Positions 1 to 7,471 of a DNA stretch of 64,000 bases are shown here, piece after piece. The stretch lies in assembly GCA_947632155.1 (NCBI GenBank), contig CANROF010000003.1:1-64000 (forward strand), read 5' to 3'. The notes under the pieces are model-generated. The model made no database searches. It had not been told where the DNA came from and saw only the letters and a program-made list of their open reading frames with translations. This DNA is from an uncultured Oscillospiraceae bacterium (GTDB lineage Bacteria > Bacillota > Clostridia > Oscillospirales > Oscillospiraceae). How positions within the stretch are numbered: the stretch's first letter is position 1; every line of letters starts with the position of its first letter. The position numbers and the translations under genes are program-made.

Positions 1-18
1 GTTGAGGTCTATCCAGTC

Positions 19-372
19 ATGTTAGACATGAGCCGGGTCCGGAACTACTACATCGCGGTGGGATACACAGACCTTCGGCGAGGGATCGACAGCCTGGCGG
101 CCATCGTGCAGCTGCAGTACGGACAGGAGCTGCGCGAGGACAGCCTGTTCCTGTTCTGCGGCCGGCGTACGGACAGGATCAAAGCTCTGTACTGGTCGGG
201 GGACGGGTACATCCTGTTGTACAAGCGCCTGAGCAACGGGAATTTCCAGTGGCCGCGCAGTGAGGCGGAGCTGAGGAAGCTGGACGCCAGGGAGTTCCGG
301 TGGCTGATGGAGGGGCTGAAGGTCGAGCAGCCGAAGGCCATCAAAAAGGTTGCAAAAAAGGACTTATTCTGA
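19..372 (+). CDS. tnpB: IS66 accessory protein TnpB
   Basis: This 117-residue protein is the small IS66 Orf2/TnpB, needed for transposition although its biochemical role is poorly known. The family signatures are visible: an N-terminal YTDLRRGID segment, a central LFLFCGRRTDRIKALYW block and a C-terminal FRWLMEGL motif. Length and position directly before the large transposase gene are typical. A weak GAGG lies just upstream of the ATG; a second in-frame ATG at 28 is possible. The reading frame is intact. Confidence 0.93.
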   Translation: MLDMSRVRNYYIAVGYTDLRRGIDSLAAIVQLQYGQELREDSLFLFCGRRTDRIKALYWSGDGYILLYKRLSNGNFQWPRSEAELRKLDAREFRWLMEGLKVEQPKAIKKVAKKDLF

Positions 373-381
373 AGAAAATAC

Positions 382-410
382 TGTACAAATCACCGCTTTT
401 ATGGTATAAT
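382..410 (+). promoter_or_regulatory. Possible internal promoter of IS66 tnpC
   Basis: TGTACA (382-387) and an extended -10 TGG-TATAAT (402-410) are separated by 17 bases in the 54-base gap between tnpB and tnpC. The -10 lies in the loop and arm of the hairpin at 391-429, so transcription and translation of tnpC may both be affected by this structure. Confidence 0.4.
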
Positions 411-429
411 AAGTACCATAAAGGCGGTG
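391..429 (+). promoter_or_regulatory. Hairpin enclosing the tnpC start codon
   Basis: Positions 391-406 pair with 414-429 over 16 positions, with one G-U pair and a 7-base loop. The presumed GTG start (427-429) and its weak ribosome site form the 3' base of the stem. Such a structure would limit ribosome entry unless translation of tnpB, which stops 19 bases before the stem, or another event opens it. Confidence 0.55.
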
Positions 430-2040
430 AGATTTTTGGCAGACGCAGAGAGAAACGAGCTCCTTGAGACGATCAAAAATCTCACTGAGCAGCTGGAAAC
501 CACGGCGGCACAGTTGGAAAAAGTGACGACCGAAAACGCCGCTCTGCGCCGCAAGCTGGAGCGTATGAACGAGCTTCTTTTGAACGCTCAGCAGGCGAGA
601 TTCGGGCAGTCCAGCGAGAAGAAGAAATATGTGCTGCCGGAGTCTGAGCAGCTGCGCCTCTTCAACGAGGCGGAGGCGGAGCAGGATGTAAAGGCGCCGG
701 AGCCCACGGAGGAGGGCCTTGTGGCCGCGTACAACAGGAAGCGGAAGCGGACGATGGACGAGCTCATCCAGGGGCTGCCGGTGAAGGAGACCATCATCAA
801 GATCCCGGAGGATCTGCGGACCTGCGACCGGTGCGGCGGGAAGATGAAGCCCATCGGTAAGAAACTGGCATTCCGGGAGCTGGAGGTCATCCCGAAGCAG
901 GTATTCATCAACGAGGTCTACATAGAGACCTACGCCTGCGAGGACTGCGAGAAGGACACGGGCTTCGCGAATGTGATGCGCGCCGTCACGCCTGAGAGGC
1001 TTCTCAAGCATAGCCTGGCGTCGCCCAACACGGTGGCGGATGTGATGACGCAGAAGTATGTGGACGGCATCCCGCTGGCCCGGCAGGAGAAGATCTGGGC
1101 GCGGGACGGGATCGAGCTGAGCCGTGGGACGCTGGCCAACTGGGTGATCCAGTGCGCGCAGCGGTGGCTGAAACCGCTGTACCGGCAGATGAAGAAGGCG
1201 CTGCTGGAGAGCCAGGTGATCCACGCGGACGAGACGGTGGTGCAGGTGCTGAAGGAACCTGGGAAGAAGCCCACCTCCGAGTCGCGGATGTGGGTGTACG
1301 CCAGCGGAGAGAGGAGCGCGAAGCCGGTGCGGTACTTTGAGTATCAGCCAGACAGGAGCGGCAAGCATCCGGCGGCGCTGCTGAAGGAGTTCACGGGATA
1401 CCTGGTGACGGACGGGTATACCGGGTACAACAAGGTGGAGGGCGCAGTACACTGCGGATGCTGGGCCCATATGCGCAGGTACTGGAAAGAGGCCATGCCG
1501 AAGGGGGCGACCACCGATACGTCGAAGGCGGCGGTGGGATATGAATATTGCAATAAGCTTTTTGCCATGGAGAGGAAGTATGCGGACTACCCCTCATGGC
1601 AGAGGGAGCTTGCGCGTCAGGCGTTCGAAGAACCGCTGCTTGACGCCTATTGGTCGTGGGTGGAGAAGCTGGACCCCCAGGAGGGGAGCAAGCTGGAGGA
1701 AGCTGTGGTATACGCCAGGAAGCAGAAGGCGCAGTTGAATGAGTTCATAAAGCATGGGAATGTGCCAATCTCAAACAACCTGGCGGAGAACGCGATTCGG
1801 CCCTTTGTGACGGGGAGGAAAAACTGGCTATTCAGCGACACCCCGCGCGGTGCGGAGTCCAGCGCCATCGTGTACACGCTGGTGGAGACGGCAAAGGCCA
1901 ACGGATTGGACCCGTCGGCGTACCTGCGATGTGTACTGGACCAGCTCAGGTTCCTGGGCAAGTCCCCGACCACAGCGAAGCTGGAGAGTTTTATGCCGTG
2001 GTCGGATGTACTGAGAAAGGCAATAGAGAATTACACGTGA
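427..2040 (+). CDS. tnpC: IS66 transposase TnpC
   Basis: This 537-residue protein is the DDE transposase of the element. It has an N-terminal leucine-rich coiled coil (about 5-50), the IS66 zinc-finger-like segment with CDRCGGKMKPIG and CEDCEKDTGF (about 135-180), and the catalytic core. HADET and VTDGYTGYN carry the two acidic residues, and NNLAENAIRPFVTGRKNWLF carries the glutamate. The gene starts with GTG inside a hairpin. It has no frameshift or truncation, so the element may still be active if the rest is intact outside the window. Confidence 0.95.
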   Translation: MRFLADAERNELLETIKNLTEQLETTAAQLEKVTTENAALRRKLERMNELLLNAQQARFGQSSEKKKYVLPESEQLRLFNEAEAEQDVKAPEPTEEGLVAAYNRKRKRTMDELIQGLPVKETIIKIPEDLRTCDRCGGKMKPIGKKLAFRELEVIPKQVFINEVYIETYACEDCEKDTGFANVMRAVTPERLLKHSLASPNTVADVMTQKYVDGIPLARQEKIWARDGIELSRGTLANWVIQCAQRWLKPLYRQMKKALLESQVIHADETVVQVLKEPGKKPTSESRMWVYASGERSAKPVRYFEYQPDRSGKHPAALLKEFTGYLVTDGYTGYNKVEGAVHCGCWAHMRRYWKEAMPKGATTDTSKAAVGYEYCNKLFAMERKYADYPSWQRELARQAFEEPLLDAYWSWVEKLDPQEGSKLEEAVVYARKQKAQLNEFIKHGNVPISNNLAENAIRPFVTGRKNWLFSDTPRGAESSAIVYTLVETAKANGLDPSAYLRCVLDQLRFLGKSPTTAKLESFMPWSDVLRKAIENYT

Positions 2041-2047
2041 CCTAACG

Positions 2048-2071
2048 GTGCCCGGCTCAAACGCCGGGCAC
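2048..2071 (+). terminator. Hairpin after IS66 tnpC
   Basis: A perfect 9-bp stem (GTGCCCGGC with GCCGGGCAC) and a 6-base loop lie 8 bases after the tnpC stop. Only a weak T-rich stretch follows, so it may be a poor terminator or part of the sub-terminal structure of the element. Confidence 0.5.
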
Positions 2072-2113
2072 TTGGTTTGGGTGGGGTGGTTATTGAGCGG
2101 TTACGGTGCAACT

Positions 2114-2365
2114 ATGTACACAAAGAAATTCGCAGTCATGAACGTCATCGGCAACGACGAGATCATCCTGAAGACCTTCGCCCCCGACGAAAAGGAGGCA
2201 GCCATCGCCTACGGGGAGGAGGTCCTCAAGCGGGACTTCACCGGCGTCATCGTCTGTGCCCTCATCCGGGTGGACGAGGACGGGAACAAGGTTGGAAATT
2301 CGGCGCAGGTGTTCCGTGTGTGGGAGCGAGAGGACAGGGAAGCGGCGTTGAGGGATAAGGAGTAG
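2114..2365 (+). CDS. Small hypothetical protein next to the IS66 end
   Basis: This 83-residue acidic soluble protein begins MYTKKFAVMNVIGNDEIILK. I recognise no domain. Small proteins with this kind of opening occur, as far as I recall, in Firmicutes accessory regions, but I cannot name a function. An upstream in-frame extension to 2048 exists only because the frame runs back into the IS66 end. The ATG at 2114 is ten bases past the proposed IS boundary and has no visible ribosome site, so the insertion may have removed its promoter and leader. It may be silent or driven from the element. Confidence 0.5.
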   Translation: MYTKKFAVMNVIGNDEIILKTFAPDEKEAAIAYGEEVLKRDFTGVIVCALIRVDEDGNKVGNSAQVFRVWEREDREAALRDKE

Positions 2366-2403
2366 GAGGGAAGGCGGCGAGATTTACATAGCCTTGACTA
2401 AAA

Positions 2404-2446
2404 AAGCCCGGCCGAGAAGTGGCCTCGGTGGGGCTTTATGCTTTTT
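2404..2446 (+). terminator. Intrinsic terminator after the small hypothetical gene
   Basis: AAAGCCC pairs with GGGCTTT around an inner GCCGAG/CTCGGT stem, followed by a T-run at 2443-2447. It lies about 40 bases after the 83-residue gene. Positions 2450-2597 show no convincing gene. Confidence 0.55.
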
Positions 2447-2597
2447 GAAAGGAATGATTTGGCTGAAGACGGATATTCTCAACTCAATGACTATGCGAAA
2501 TGAGATGGAATTACAATCTGTTTGCAGAGAAATGGTATTTTCCCTTAACCGCTATCGGCTTGCAATTAAGCCTTTAGAGTTATCAAATATTACGACT

Positions 2598-3287
2598 TTA
2601 AATTATTGTTTTTTCTAGCATTGACAGGCGAATATCAATTTCTACGATTGCAGAATATATCGCATGGTTGAGTTTGTTCATTTCACTGTTAACTTTTTCA
2701 AAGTATTCCATTATTTTTTCTTTTGTGGGATAATTTACATCAATTAAGTATACATTATCATGCAACTCATCAAATAAGTCACTCAAGGAATAGGCATCGT
2801 AATCAAAATGTTTCTTGCAGTATTGTCGGGGATTAAAAGATAAGGTTTTATTATAACTACTTTGCAATATTTCTGAATTGACCCAGTTTGCCCGTGAAGC
2901 GGTATCGTAAATAAAGCTAAATAGAGACTCATCCCCATTGAATGAACTAAAATTCGTACATGCAAGCTTATGAAAAGACCTTGTGTACTCCTGTATTTGC
3001 TTCTGCAATTTTTGCAACCATGTTTTTTTCGAAATCAAAATAGTTTCTGAAATATGCTTAAACCCAGAAATGAGACATATTACAAGTCCTGTTATAAGTC
3101 CCGCGGAAATGTTGCCGAGAATTGAAGCCCAATAAGGATTACTGATTCGCATATGATATGAATAGAACAGAGTTATTATCGCTGATCCTAAAATTGCAAG
3201 ACAAGCCCAAATATGAGGAAAACTAAAAAACAATAGGACTTGTTTGAAAAATGTAGTTATGTTCCTATTAATACGTTTGTAGTACAT
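2598..3287 (-). CDS. AT-rich membrane protein of unknown function, two N-terminal helices
   Basis: This 229-residue protein has two hydrophobic segments (about 18-42 and 50-73) followed by a charged cytoplasmic tail of about 155 residues with no motif I recognise. The ATG at 3287 has a good site (AGTAGGAGAGACA). A longer frame continues upstream only by translating the antisense of the tRNA-Pro gene and was rejected. The gene is much more AT-rich than the flanking chromosome and sits just 3' of the tRNA gene, both typical of island cargo. Two helices with a soluble domain would fit an effector or sensor, but nothing proves this. Confidence 0.7.
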   Translation of the reverse strand: MYYKRINRNITTFFKQVLLFFSFPHIWACLAILGSAIITLFYSYHMRISNPYWASILGNISAGLITGLVICLISGFKHISETILISKKTWLQKLQKQIQEYTRSFHKLACTNFSSFNGDESLFSFIYDTASRANWVNSEILQSSYNKTLSFNPRQYCKKHFDYDAYSLSDLFDELHDNVYLIDVNYPTKEKIMEYFEKVNSEMNKLNHAIYSAIVEIDIRLSMLEKTII

Positions 3288-3306
3288 TGTCTCTCCTACT
3301 TTTCGT

Positions 3307-3340
3307 AAAAAAGCCGCAAGGTAATCCCTGCGGCTTTTTT
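3307..3340. terminator. Bidirectional terminator next to tRNA-Pro
   Basis: A perfect 12-bp stem (AAAAAAGCCGCA with TGCGGCTTTTTT) and a 10-base loop lie 19 bases past the 3' end of the minus-strand tRNA. It would end the tRNA transcript and isolate it from the AT-rich gene that follows on the same strand. Confidence 0.85.
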
Positions 3341-3358
3341 GCGGTAAAAACCGCCTTT

Positions 3359-3437
3359 TGGTCCGGGTGACAGGATTTGAACCTGCGAAATCTCTTGCTC
3401 CCAAAGCAAGCGCGATACCAAACTTCGCCACACCCGG
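3359..3437 (-). tRNA. tRNA-Pro (anticodon UGG)
   Basis: On the minus strand a full cloverleaf can be drawn. The acceptor CCGGGTG pairs with CACCCGG. The D-arm is GCGAAGTTTGGTATCGC and the anticodon stem is CTTGC/GCAAG. The loop TTTGGGA gives anticodon TGG, and the T-arm is GCAGG-TTCAAAT-CCTGT. Discriminator A is followed by an encoded CCA (3361-3359). Its 3' end faces the AT-rich and IS66-containing segment, the usual orientation for an island integrated at a tRNA gene. Confidence 0.95.
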
Positions 3438-3554
3438 ATATTCAGTTTTGTTTTTTCACAGTTGTGGTCAACTATGTGGTCAAGCCCCTTTTTGTGGGGA
3501 CTTTTGCGGGGAGGGGAAACGGGAAAACGCTTAGAGCCGTGCGGGGTTTAGACG

Positions 3555-3628
3555 GTTGACGCCGGATTGAGGGGCGCCGATGTTACCCGCTCCCAAATGT
3601 CGCGCCCTACCGACTGGGCTACACCCGG
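3555..3628 (-). pseudogene. Decayed tRNA-Pro copy
   Basis: The minus strand from 3628 repeats the 5' half of tRNA-Pro: acceptor CCGGGTG, a good D-arm GCCC-AGTCGGTA-GGGC and an anticodon-loop-like TTTGGGA. The anticodon stem does not pair, the T-arm is disrupted and no 3' acceptor strand matches. The flank just upstream (ATATC and CAAAAACT-type sequence) resembles that of the intact tRNA, suggesting a tandem duplication or a partial att-like copy that has decayed. The rest of 3438-3764 holds no gene I can support. Confidence 0.55.
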
Positions 3629-3726
3629 ATATTGAGTTTTTGCGGTTGCGGTGGGGGTGGATTGGTGTATTATATAACTTATTTCGGATTTATGCAAGTG
3701 GGGAGGGTGGATTTTTTGAGAAAGTG

Positions 3727-3735
3727 TGGTATACT
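3727..3735 (+). promoter_or_regulatory. Extended -10 promoter of trmB
   Basis: TGG-TATACT lies 30 bases before the trmB start. No good -35 is present at the expected distance, so this relies on the extended -10. Confidence 0.4.
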
Positions 3736-3764
3736 GGGTTTGATTTTTTATTCAGGGTGATCGT

Positions 3765-4409
3765 ATGCGAATGAGAAAAAAACCTAACCTTATCCCTCGC
3801 GTTGAGCGGTGCGCGGGGCTTTTGGAGCGGGAGCCGGAGCGGCTGCGCGGGCGGTGGCTGGCGGCCTTCCCCGGACACAGCGAGCTGCACCTGGAGCTGG
3901 GCTGCGGCAAGGGGCGCTTCACGGTGGGGATGGCCGGGCAGAGCCCCGGGGTCCTCTTCGTGGCCGTGGAGCGGGTGCTGGACGCCATGGTGGTGGCCAT
4001 GGAGCGGGCGGCGGAGGCGGAGCTTGAAAACGTCCGCTTCCTGGACTTCGACGCCGCCGGGTGCATGAACATCTTCGCCCCCGGGGAGGTGGACCGCATC
4101 TACATCAACTTCCCGGACCCCTGGCGCAAGACAAAGCAGTTCAAGCGCCGCCTCACCGCGCCGTCGTTCCTCAAGCTCTATGAAAATATTCTGAAGCCCG
4201 GGGGCGAAATCTGGTTCAAGACCGACAACCGGCCGCTCTTTGACTGGTCGCTGGAGCAGTTCACGGCCGGGGGGTGGGAGCTCTCCGAGGTCACGAACGA
4301 CCTCCACGCCGGGGGCGAGACGGGCTGCGTGACGGATTACGAGGCCAAGTTCCGGGAACAGGGCGTGCCCATCAACCGGCTCGTTGCCAGAAAGAGGCCG
4401 CCGGCTTAA
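3765..4409 (+). CDS. trmB: tRNA (guanine-N7)-methyltransferase
   Basis: TrmB methylates N7 of G46 in the tRNA variable loop using S-adenosylmethionine. The 214-residue length and motifs fit the family: N-terminal MRMRKKP, the SAM-binding loop LELGCGKGRFT, the family block INFPDPWRKTKQFKRRL, then KPGGEIWFKTDN and the terminal TDYEAKFREQG. The ATG at 3765 has an AGGGTG site and gives the conserved N-terminus; the ATG at 3771 is an alternative. The GTPase-nuclease gene follows after 61 bases on the same strand. Confidence 0.95.
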   Translation: MRMRKKPNLIPRVERCAGLLEREPERLRGRWLAAFPGHSELHLELGCGKGRFTVGMAGQSPGVLFVAVERVLDAMVVAMERAAEAELENVRFLDFDAAGCMNIFAPGEVDRIYINFPDPWRKTKQFKRRLTAPSFLKLYENILKPGGEIWFKTDNRPLFDWSLEQFTAGGWELSEVTNDLHAGGETGCVTDYEAKFREQGVPINRLVARKRPPA

Positions 4410-4470
4410 CGCGAAAGCCTGCTTTCCAGATAAAAATGGATCTTTTATCCTAAGGAGGGACCGCCGTTTC

Positions 4471-7041
4471 ATGGAGAAAACTGTCATTGGCATCCTCGCC
4501 CACGTGGACGCGGGAAAGACGACTCTCTCGGAGGGGCTGTTATACTGCGCCGGGGACATCCGCCGCCTGGGACGGGTGGACCACGGGGACGCCTTTCTCG
4601 ATAACTTCGCCCTGGAGCGGGAGCGGGGAATCACCATTTTCTCCAAGGAGGCGCGGCTGACGCTGGGGCGGAAGAGCGCGACGCTGCTGGACACGCCGGG
4701 GCATGTGGATTTTTCGGCGGAGACGGAGCGGACGCTGGACGTCCTGGATTGCGCCATCCTCGTCGTCTCCGGGCCCGAGGGGGTGCAGAGCCACACGCTG
4801 ACGCTGTGGAGGCTCCTGAGGGAGCGGGGCATACCGACGCTTATTTTTATCAACAAAATGGACCTGCCCGGCGCGGACCGGGAGGAGCTCATGGCTGGGC
4901 TCCGGCGGCGCCTGGGGGACGGCTTTTTCGAGCCCGGGCGCGAGGACGCCGAGGCCCTGGCCCTTTGCGATGAGGAGCTTTTAGAGGAGCTTTTGGCCAG
5001 CGGCGGGCTCTCGGACGCCGGGCTCAATGGGGCGTTTTGCCGGGGACACGTGTACCCGTGCTACTTCGGCGCGGCGCTGAAGCTCCAGGGGGTGGAGGAG
5101 TTCATCTCCGGCCTGGACCGCTTTGCCCCGGTCCGGGCCGGGGGAGCGGAGTTCGGGGCCAGGGTGTTCAAAATATCCCGGGACGCCGAGGGCAAGAGGC
5201 TCACGCATCTTCGCGTCACAGGCGGGGTCCTGCGGGTGCGGGACACGGTGACGGGGCCGGACTGGGAGGAGAAGGTCACCGCCCTGCGGGTCTACTCCGG
5301 CGCGAAATTCGTGCCCGTGGACGAGGCGGAGCCCGGGGACATCGTGGCGGTGACGGGCCTTTCGGCCACCTTCGCCGGGGAGGGCCTGGGCGCGGAGCCC
5401 GGGGGCCGGGCCCCGGCGCTGGAGCCGGTGCTGAGCTACCGGGTGTACCTGCCGGGGGGCTGCGATGTCCACCGGGCCCTTACGCAGCTCCGGCAGCTCC
5501 AGGAGGAGGAGCCGGAGCTGAGCCTCACCTGGGATGAGCGGACCCAGAGCCTCCGCGCCCAGCTCATGGGCCGGGTGCAGATGGAGGTCCTGAGCCACCT
5601 CTGCCGCGACCGCTTCGGCCTGGACATCACCTTCGGCGCCGGGGACATCATCTACCGGGAGACAATCGCGGATAAGGTGGAGGGCGTGGGCCACTTCGAG
5701 CCCCTGCGCCACTACGCCGAGGTCCACCTGGTGCTGGAGCCGGGGGAGCGGGGCAGCGGCGTCAGGATCGCCGCCGACGTCCCGGAGGACATGCTTGCTA
5801 AAAACTGGAAGCGGCTCATTTTGACGCATCTGGGGGAGAAGCGGCACCTGGGGGTGCTGACGGGTTCGCCCGTGACGGATATAAAGATCACCCTCACCGC
5901 CGGCCGGGCACATCCCAAGCACACCGAGGGCGGCGACTTCCGGGAGGCCACCTACCGGGCGGTGCGCCAGGGGCTGATGCAGGCGGAAAACGTGCTGCTG
6001 GAGCCCTGGTACGATTTCCGGCTGGAGCTTCCCGCGGCCAGTCTTGGCCGGGCCATGACGGACCTTCAGCGCATGGGCGCCCGGTTCGAGCAGTCCGGCG
6101 AGGCCGCGGGCCTTGTCCTGCTCACCGGCTGCGGGCCGGTGTCCAAGCTCCGGGAGTACCCGGCGGAGGTGACGGCCTACACCCGGGGGCAGGGGAGGGT
6201 CAGCTTCGTTTTCCACGGCTTCGAGCCCTGCCAGGAGCAGGACCAGGTGGTGGCCGCCATAGGCTACGACCCGGAGGCGGACCTTGCCAACTCTCCCCAC
6301 AGCGTCTTTTGCTCCCACGGGGCCGGGTACGTGGTGCCCTGGTACCAGGTCTTTGACAAAATGCACCTGGAGAGCACCCTGGCGCCCCCCAAGCCCCCGG
6401 ACCCGGTGCGGGAGGCCGCGGCGCGGTATGTCAAGCTCGTGGCCACGGATAAGGAGCTGCTCGCCATCTTCGAGCGGACCTACGGGAAGATAAGCCGCGG
6501 CGAGGAGTCCATGCGCCCGGCCCCCAGGGAGCCGAAAAGCGCCCCCAAGGAACAAAAAAGAAAGCCCATGCCCCAAAAGGACGGGCTGGAATTCGTGCTG
6601 GTGGACGGCTACAACATCATTTTCGCCTGGGATGAGCTGCGAAAACTTGCGGAGCACAGCCTCAACGCCGCCCGGGAGCGGCTCATCGAGCGCCTGCGCA
6701 ACTATCAGGGCTTCCGCCAGTGCGCCGTCATCGTGGTCTTTGACGCCTACAAGGTGAAGGGCAACCCGGGGAGCGTGGAGCACCTGGGCGGCGTCAGCGT
6801 GGTCTACACCCGGGAGGCGGAGACAGCCGACATGTACATCGAGCGGGCGACCTACGACCTCTCCAAGCGCCACAACGTCCGCGTGGCCACCTCCGACGGC
6901 ATGGAGCAGATGATCATCCTGGGCAACGGCGCCCTCCGCGTCCTCGCCCGCGCCTTCGAGGCCGAGGTCCAGGAGGTGGAGCGGGCGATAAGGGAGTATT
7001 TGAGGGAGTATGAGGCAAAAGGAGGGCAGGGGAGCGGGTGA
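4471..7041 (+). CDS. Tet(M)-like translation GTPase fused to a Rae1/YacP NYN endonuclease domain
   Basis: This 856-residue protein has two parts. Residues 1 to about 680 match EF-G-like ribosomal protection proteins: AHVDAGKTT (G1), DTPGHVDF (G3), INKMD (G4) and the later EF-G domains. A charged linker (about 683-704) leads to a YacP/Rae1 domain (about 706-855) with VLVDGYNIIFAW, VVFDAYKVKG, ETADMYIE and VATSDGMEQ. Rae1 of Bacillus cleaves mRNA in the ribosomal A site and Tet(M) proteins bind near that site, so a ribosome-clearing or mRNA-cutting factor is a reasonable inference. The domain IV loop differs from the Tet(M) sequence as I recall it, so tetracycline resistance should not be assumed. 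AAGGAGGGA precedes the ATG at 4471. Confidence 0.88.
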   Translation: MEKTVIGILAHVDAGKTTLSEGLLYCAGDIRRLGRVDHGDAFLDNFALERERGITIFSKEARLTLGRKSATLLDTPGHVDFSAETERTLDVLDCAILVVSGPEGVQSHTLTLWRLLRERGIPTLIFINKMDLPGADREELMAGLRRRLGDGFFEPGREDAEALALCDEELLEELLASGGLSDAGLNGAFCRGHVYPCYFGAALKLQGVEEFISGLDRFAPVRAGGAEFGARVFKISRDAEGKRLTHLRVTGGVLRVRDTVTGPDWEEKVTALRVYSGAKFVPVDEAEPGDIVAVTGLSATFAGEGLGAEPGGRAPALEPVLSYRVYLPGGCDVHRALTQLRQLQEEEPELSLTWDERTQSLRAQLMGRVQMEVLSHLCRDRFGLDITFGAGDIIYRETIADKVEGVGHFEPLRHYAEVHLVLEPGERGSGVRIAADVPEDMLAKNWKRLILTHLGEKRHLGVLTGSPVTDIKITLTAGRAHPKHTEGGDFREATYRAVRQGLMQAENVLLEPWYDFRLELPAASLGRAMTDLQRMGARFEQSGEAAGLVLLTGCGPVSKLREYPAEVTAYTRGQGRVSFVFHGFEPCQEQDQVVAAIGYDPEADLANSPHSVFCSHGAGYVVPWYQVFDKMHLESTLAPPKPPDPVREAAARYVKLVATDKELLAIFERTYGKISRGEESMRPAPREPKSAPKEQKRKPMPQKDGLEFVLVDGYNIIFAWDELRKLAEHSLNAARERLIERLRNYQGFRQCAVIVVFDAYKVKGNPGSVEHLGGVSVVYTREAETADMYIERATYDLSKRHNVRVATSDGMEQMIILGNGALRVLARAFEAEVQEVERAIREYLREYEAKGGQGSG

Positions 7042-7471
7042 CGTCTTGGGATACAACGGGGAAAAAGGCGAATTTAGATGGTTTTTGCGTTGATTTGGGG
7101 GTGTCAGTAATGCCAACACGGGCCGCCGGGGCGCCAAGGCATTCCCTTCGGTCCTACGAGGAGAATGGGGACGTTTCCAATATACGCAAAAGCTTACAAA
7201 AACGCCGTACGGGCCGCCGTCTCGGCAACCCGTCACCCGATTCATTACCTGATTACCGGTAGACGCACTTTTAAGCAAACGAGATTCGCCTCTCTCCCTG
7301 CCGTACGGGCCGCCGCCCACGGCGGCCCATTACCTCCCAATTTTTGCCGCGCCCCATTGAACGAAGGGCAAGCGCGTAACGAAAGGGTGGGCCGCCGTGG
7401 GCGGCGGCCCGTACAACATTTTATGGAGGCGCTGCGGGAAATGGGCTTACAGCGGGGCGTTGGCCTTCCGC
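7042..7471. repeat. Intergenic hairpin-repeat region
   Basis: This 430-base gap has no gene I can support. It holds a perfect 27-bp inverted repeat (7303-7329 against 7388-7414) around about 58 bases. Each arm is itself a hairpin (GGGCCGCC-GCCCAC-GGCGGCCC). A further partial copy lies near 7209-7222. The same unit, with compensating changes in the stem, recurs at 56858-57136, and its core recurs in reverse at about 21060-21100. It may also mark the end of the two convergent transcripts. Confidence 0.75.

Larger units (their letters stand above)
1..2104 (+). mobile_element. IS66-family insertion sequence, right part
   Basis: The window opens inside an IS66-type element: tnpB and tnpC are present, while the usual tnpA and the left end lie outside. 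Reading inward from position 2104 on the minus strand, the sequence begins GTAACCGCTCAATAACC. This resembles the GTAA-type ends of IS66 elements, so I place the right end at 2104. The left terminus and target duplication cannot be checked here, so the exact boundary is inferred. Confidence 0.7.

Noticed and set aside
2048..2113. Longer start of the small gene after IS66
   Set aside because: The extension runs through the IS66 terminal hairpin and proposed inverted repeat, so it is probably an accidental open frame.
3288..3431. N-terminal extension of the AT-rich membrane protein
   Set aside because: The extra 48 codons are the antisense of the tRNA-Pro terminator and the tRNA itself; the ATG at 3287 has its own ribosome site.
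3555..3628. Second functional tRNA-Pro
   Set aside because: The anticodon stem does not pair and the 3' acceptor strand is missing.
4471..6500. Tetracycline resistance gene of the tet(M) class
   Set aside because: The GTPase resembles Tet(M), but its domain IV loop differs from Tet(M) as I recall it, it is fused to a nuclease domain, and it sits beside trmB in what looks like core chromosome. Resistance is not supported by sequence alone.
4981..7320. A 779-codon open frame on the minus strand opposite the GTPase-nuclease gene
   Set aside because: High-GC coding sequence leaves long open antisense frames. The translation is rich in His, Arg, Leu and Gly without domains, and the plus-strand gene shows clear motifs.
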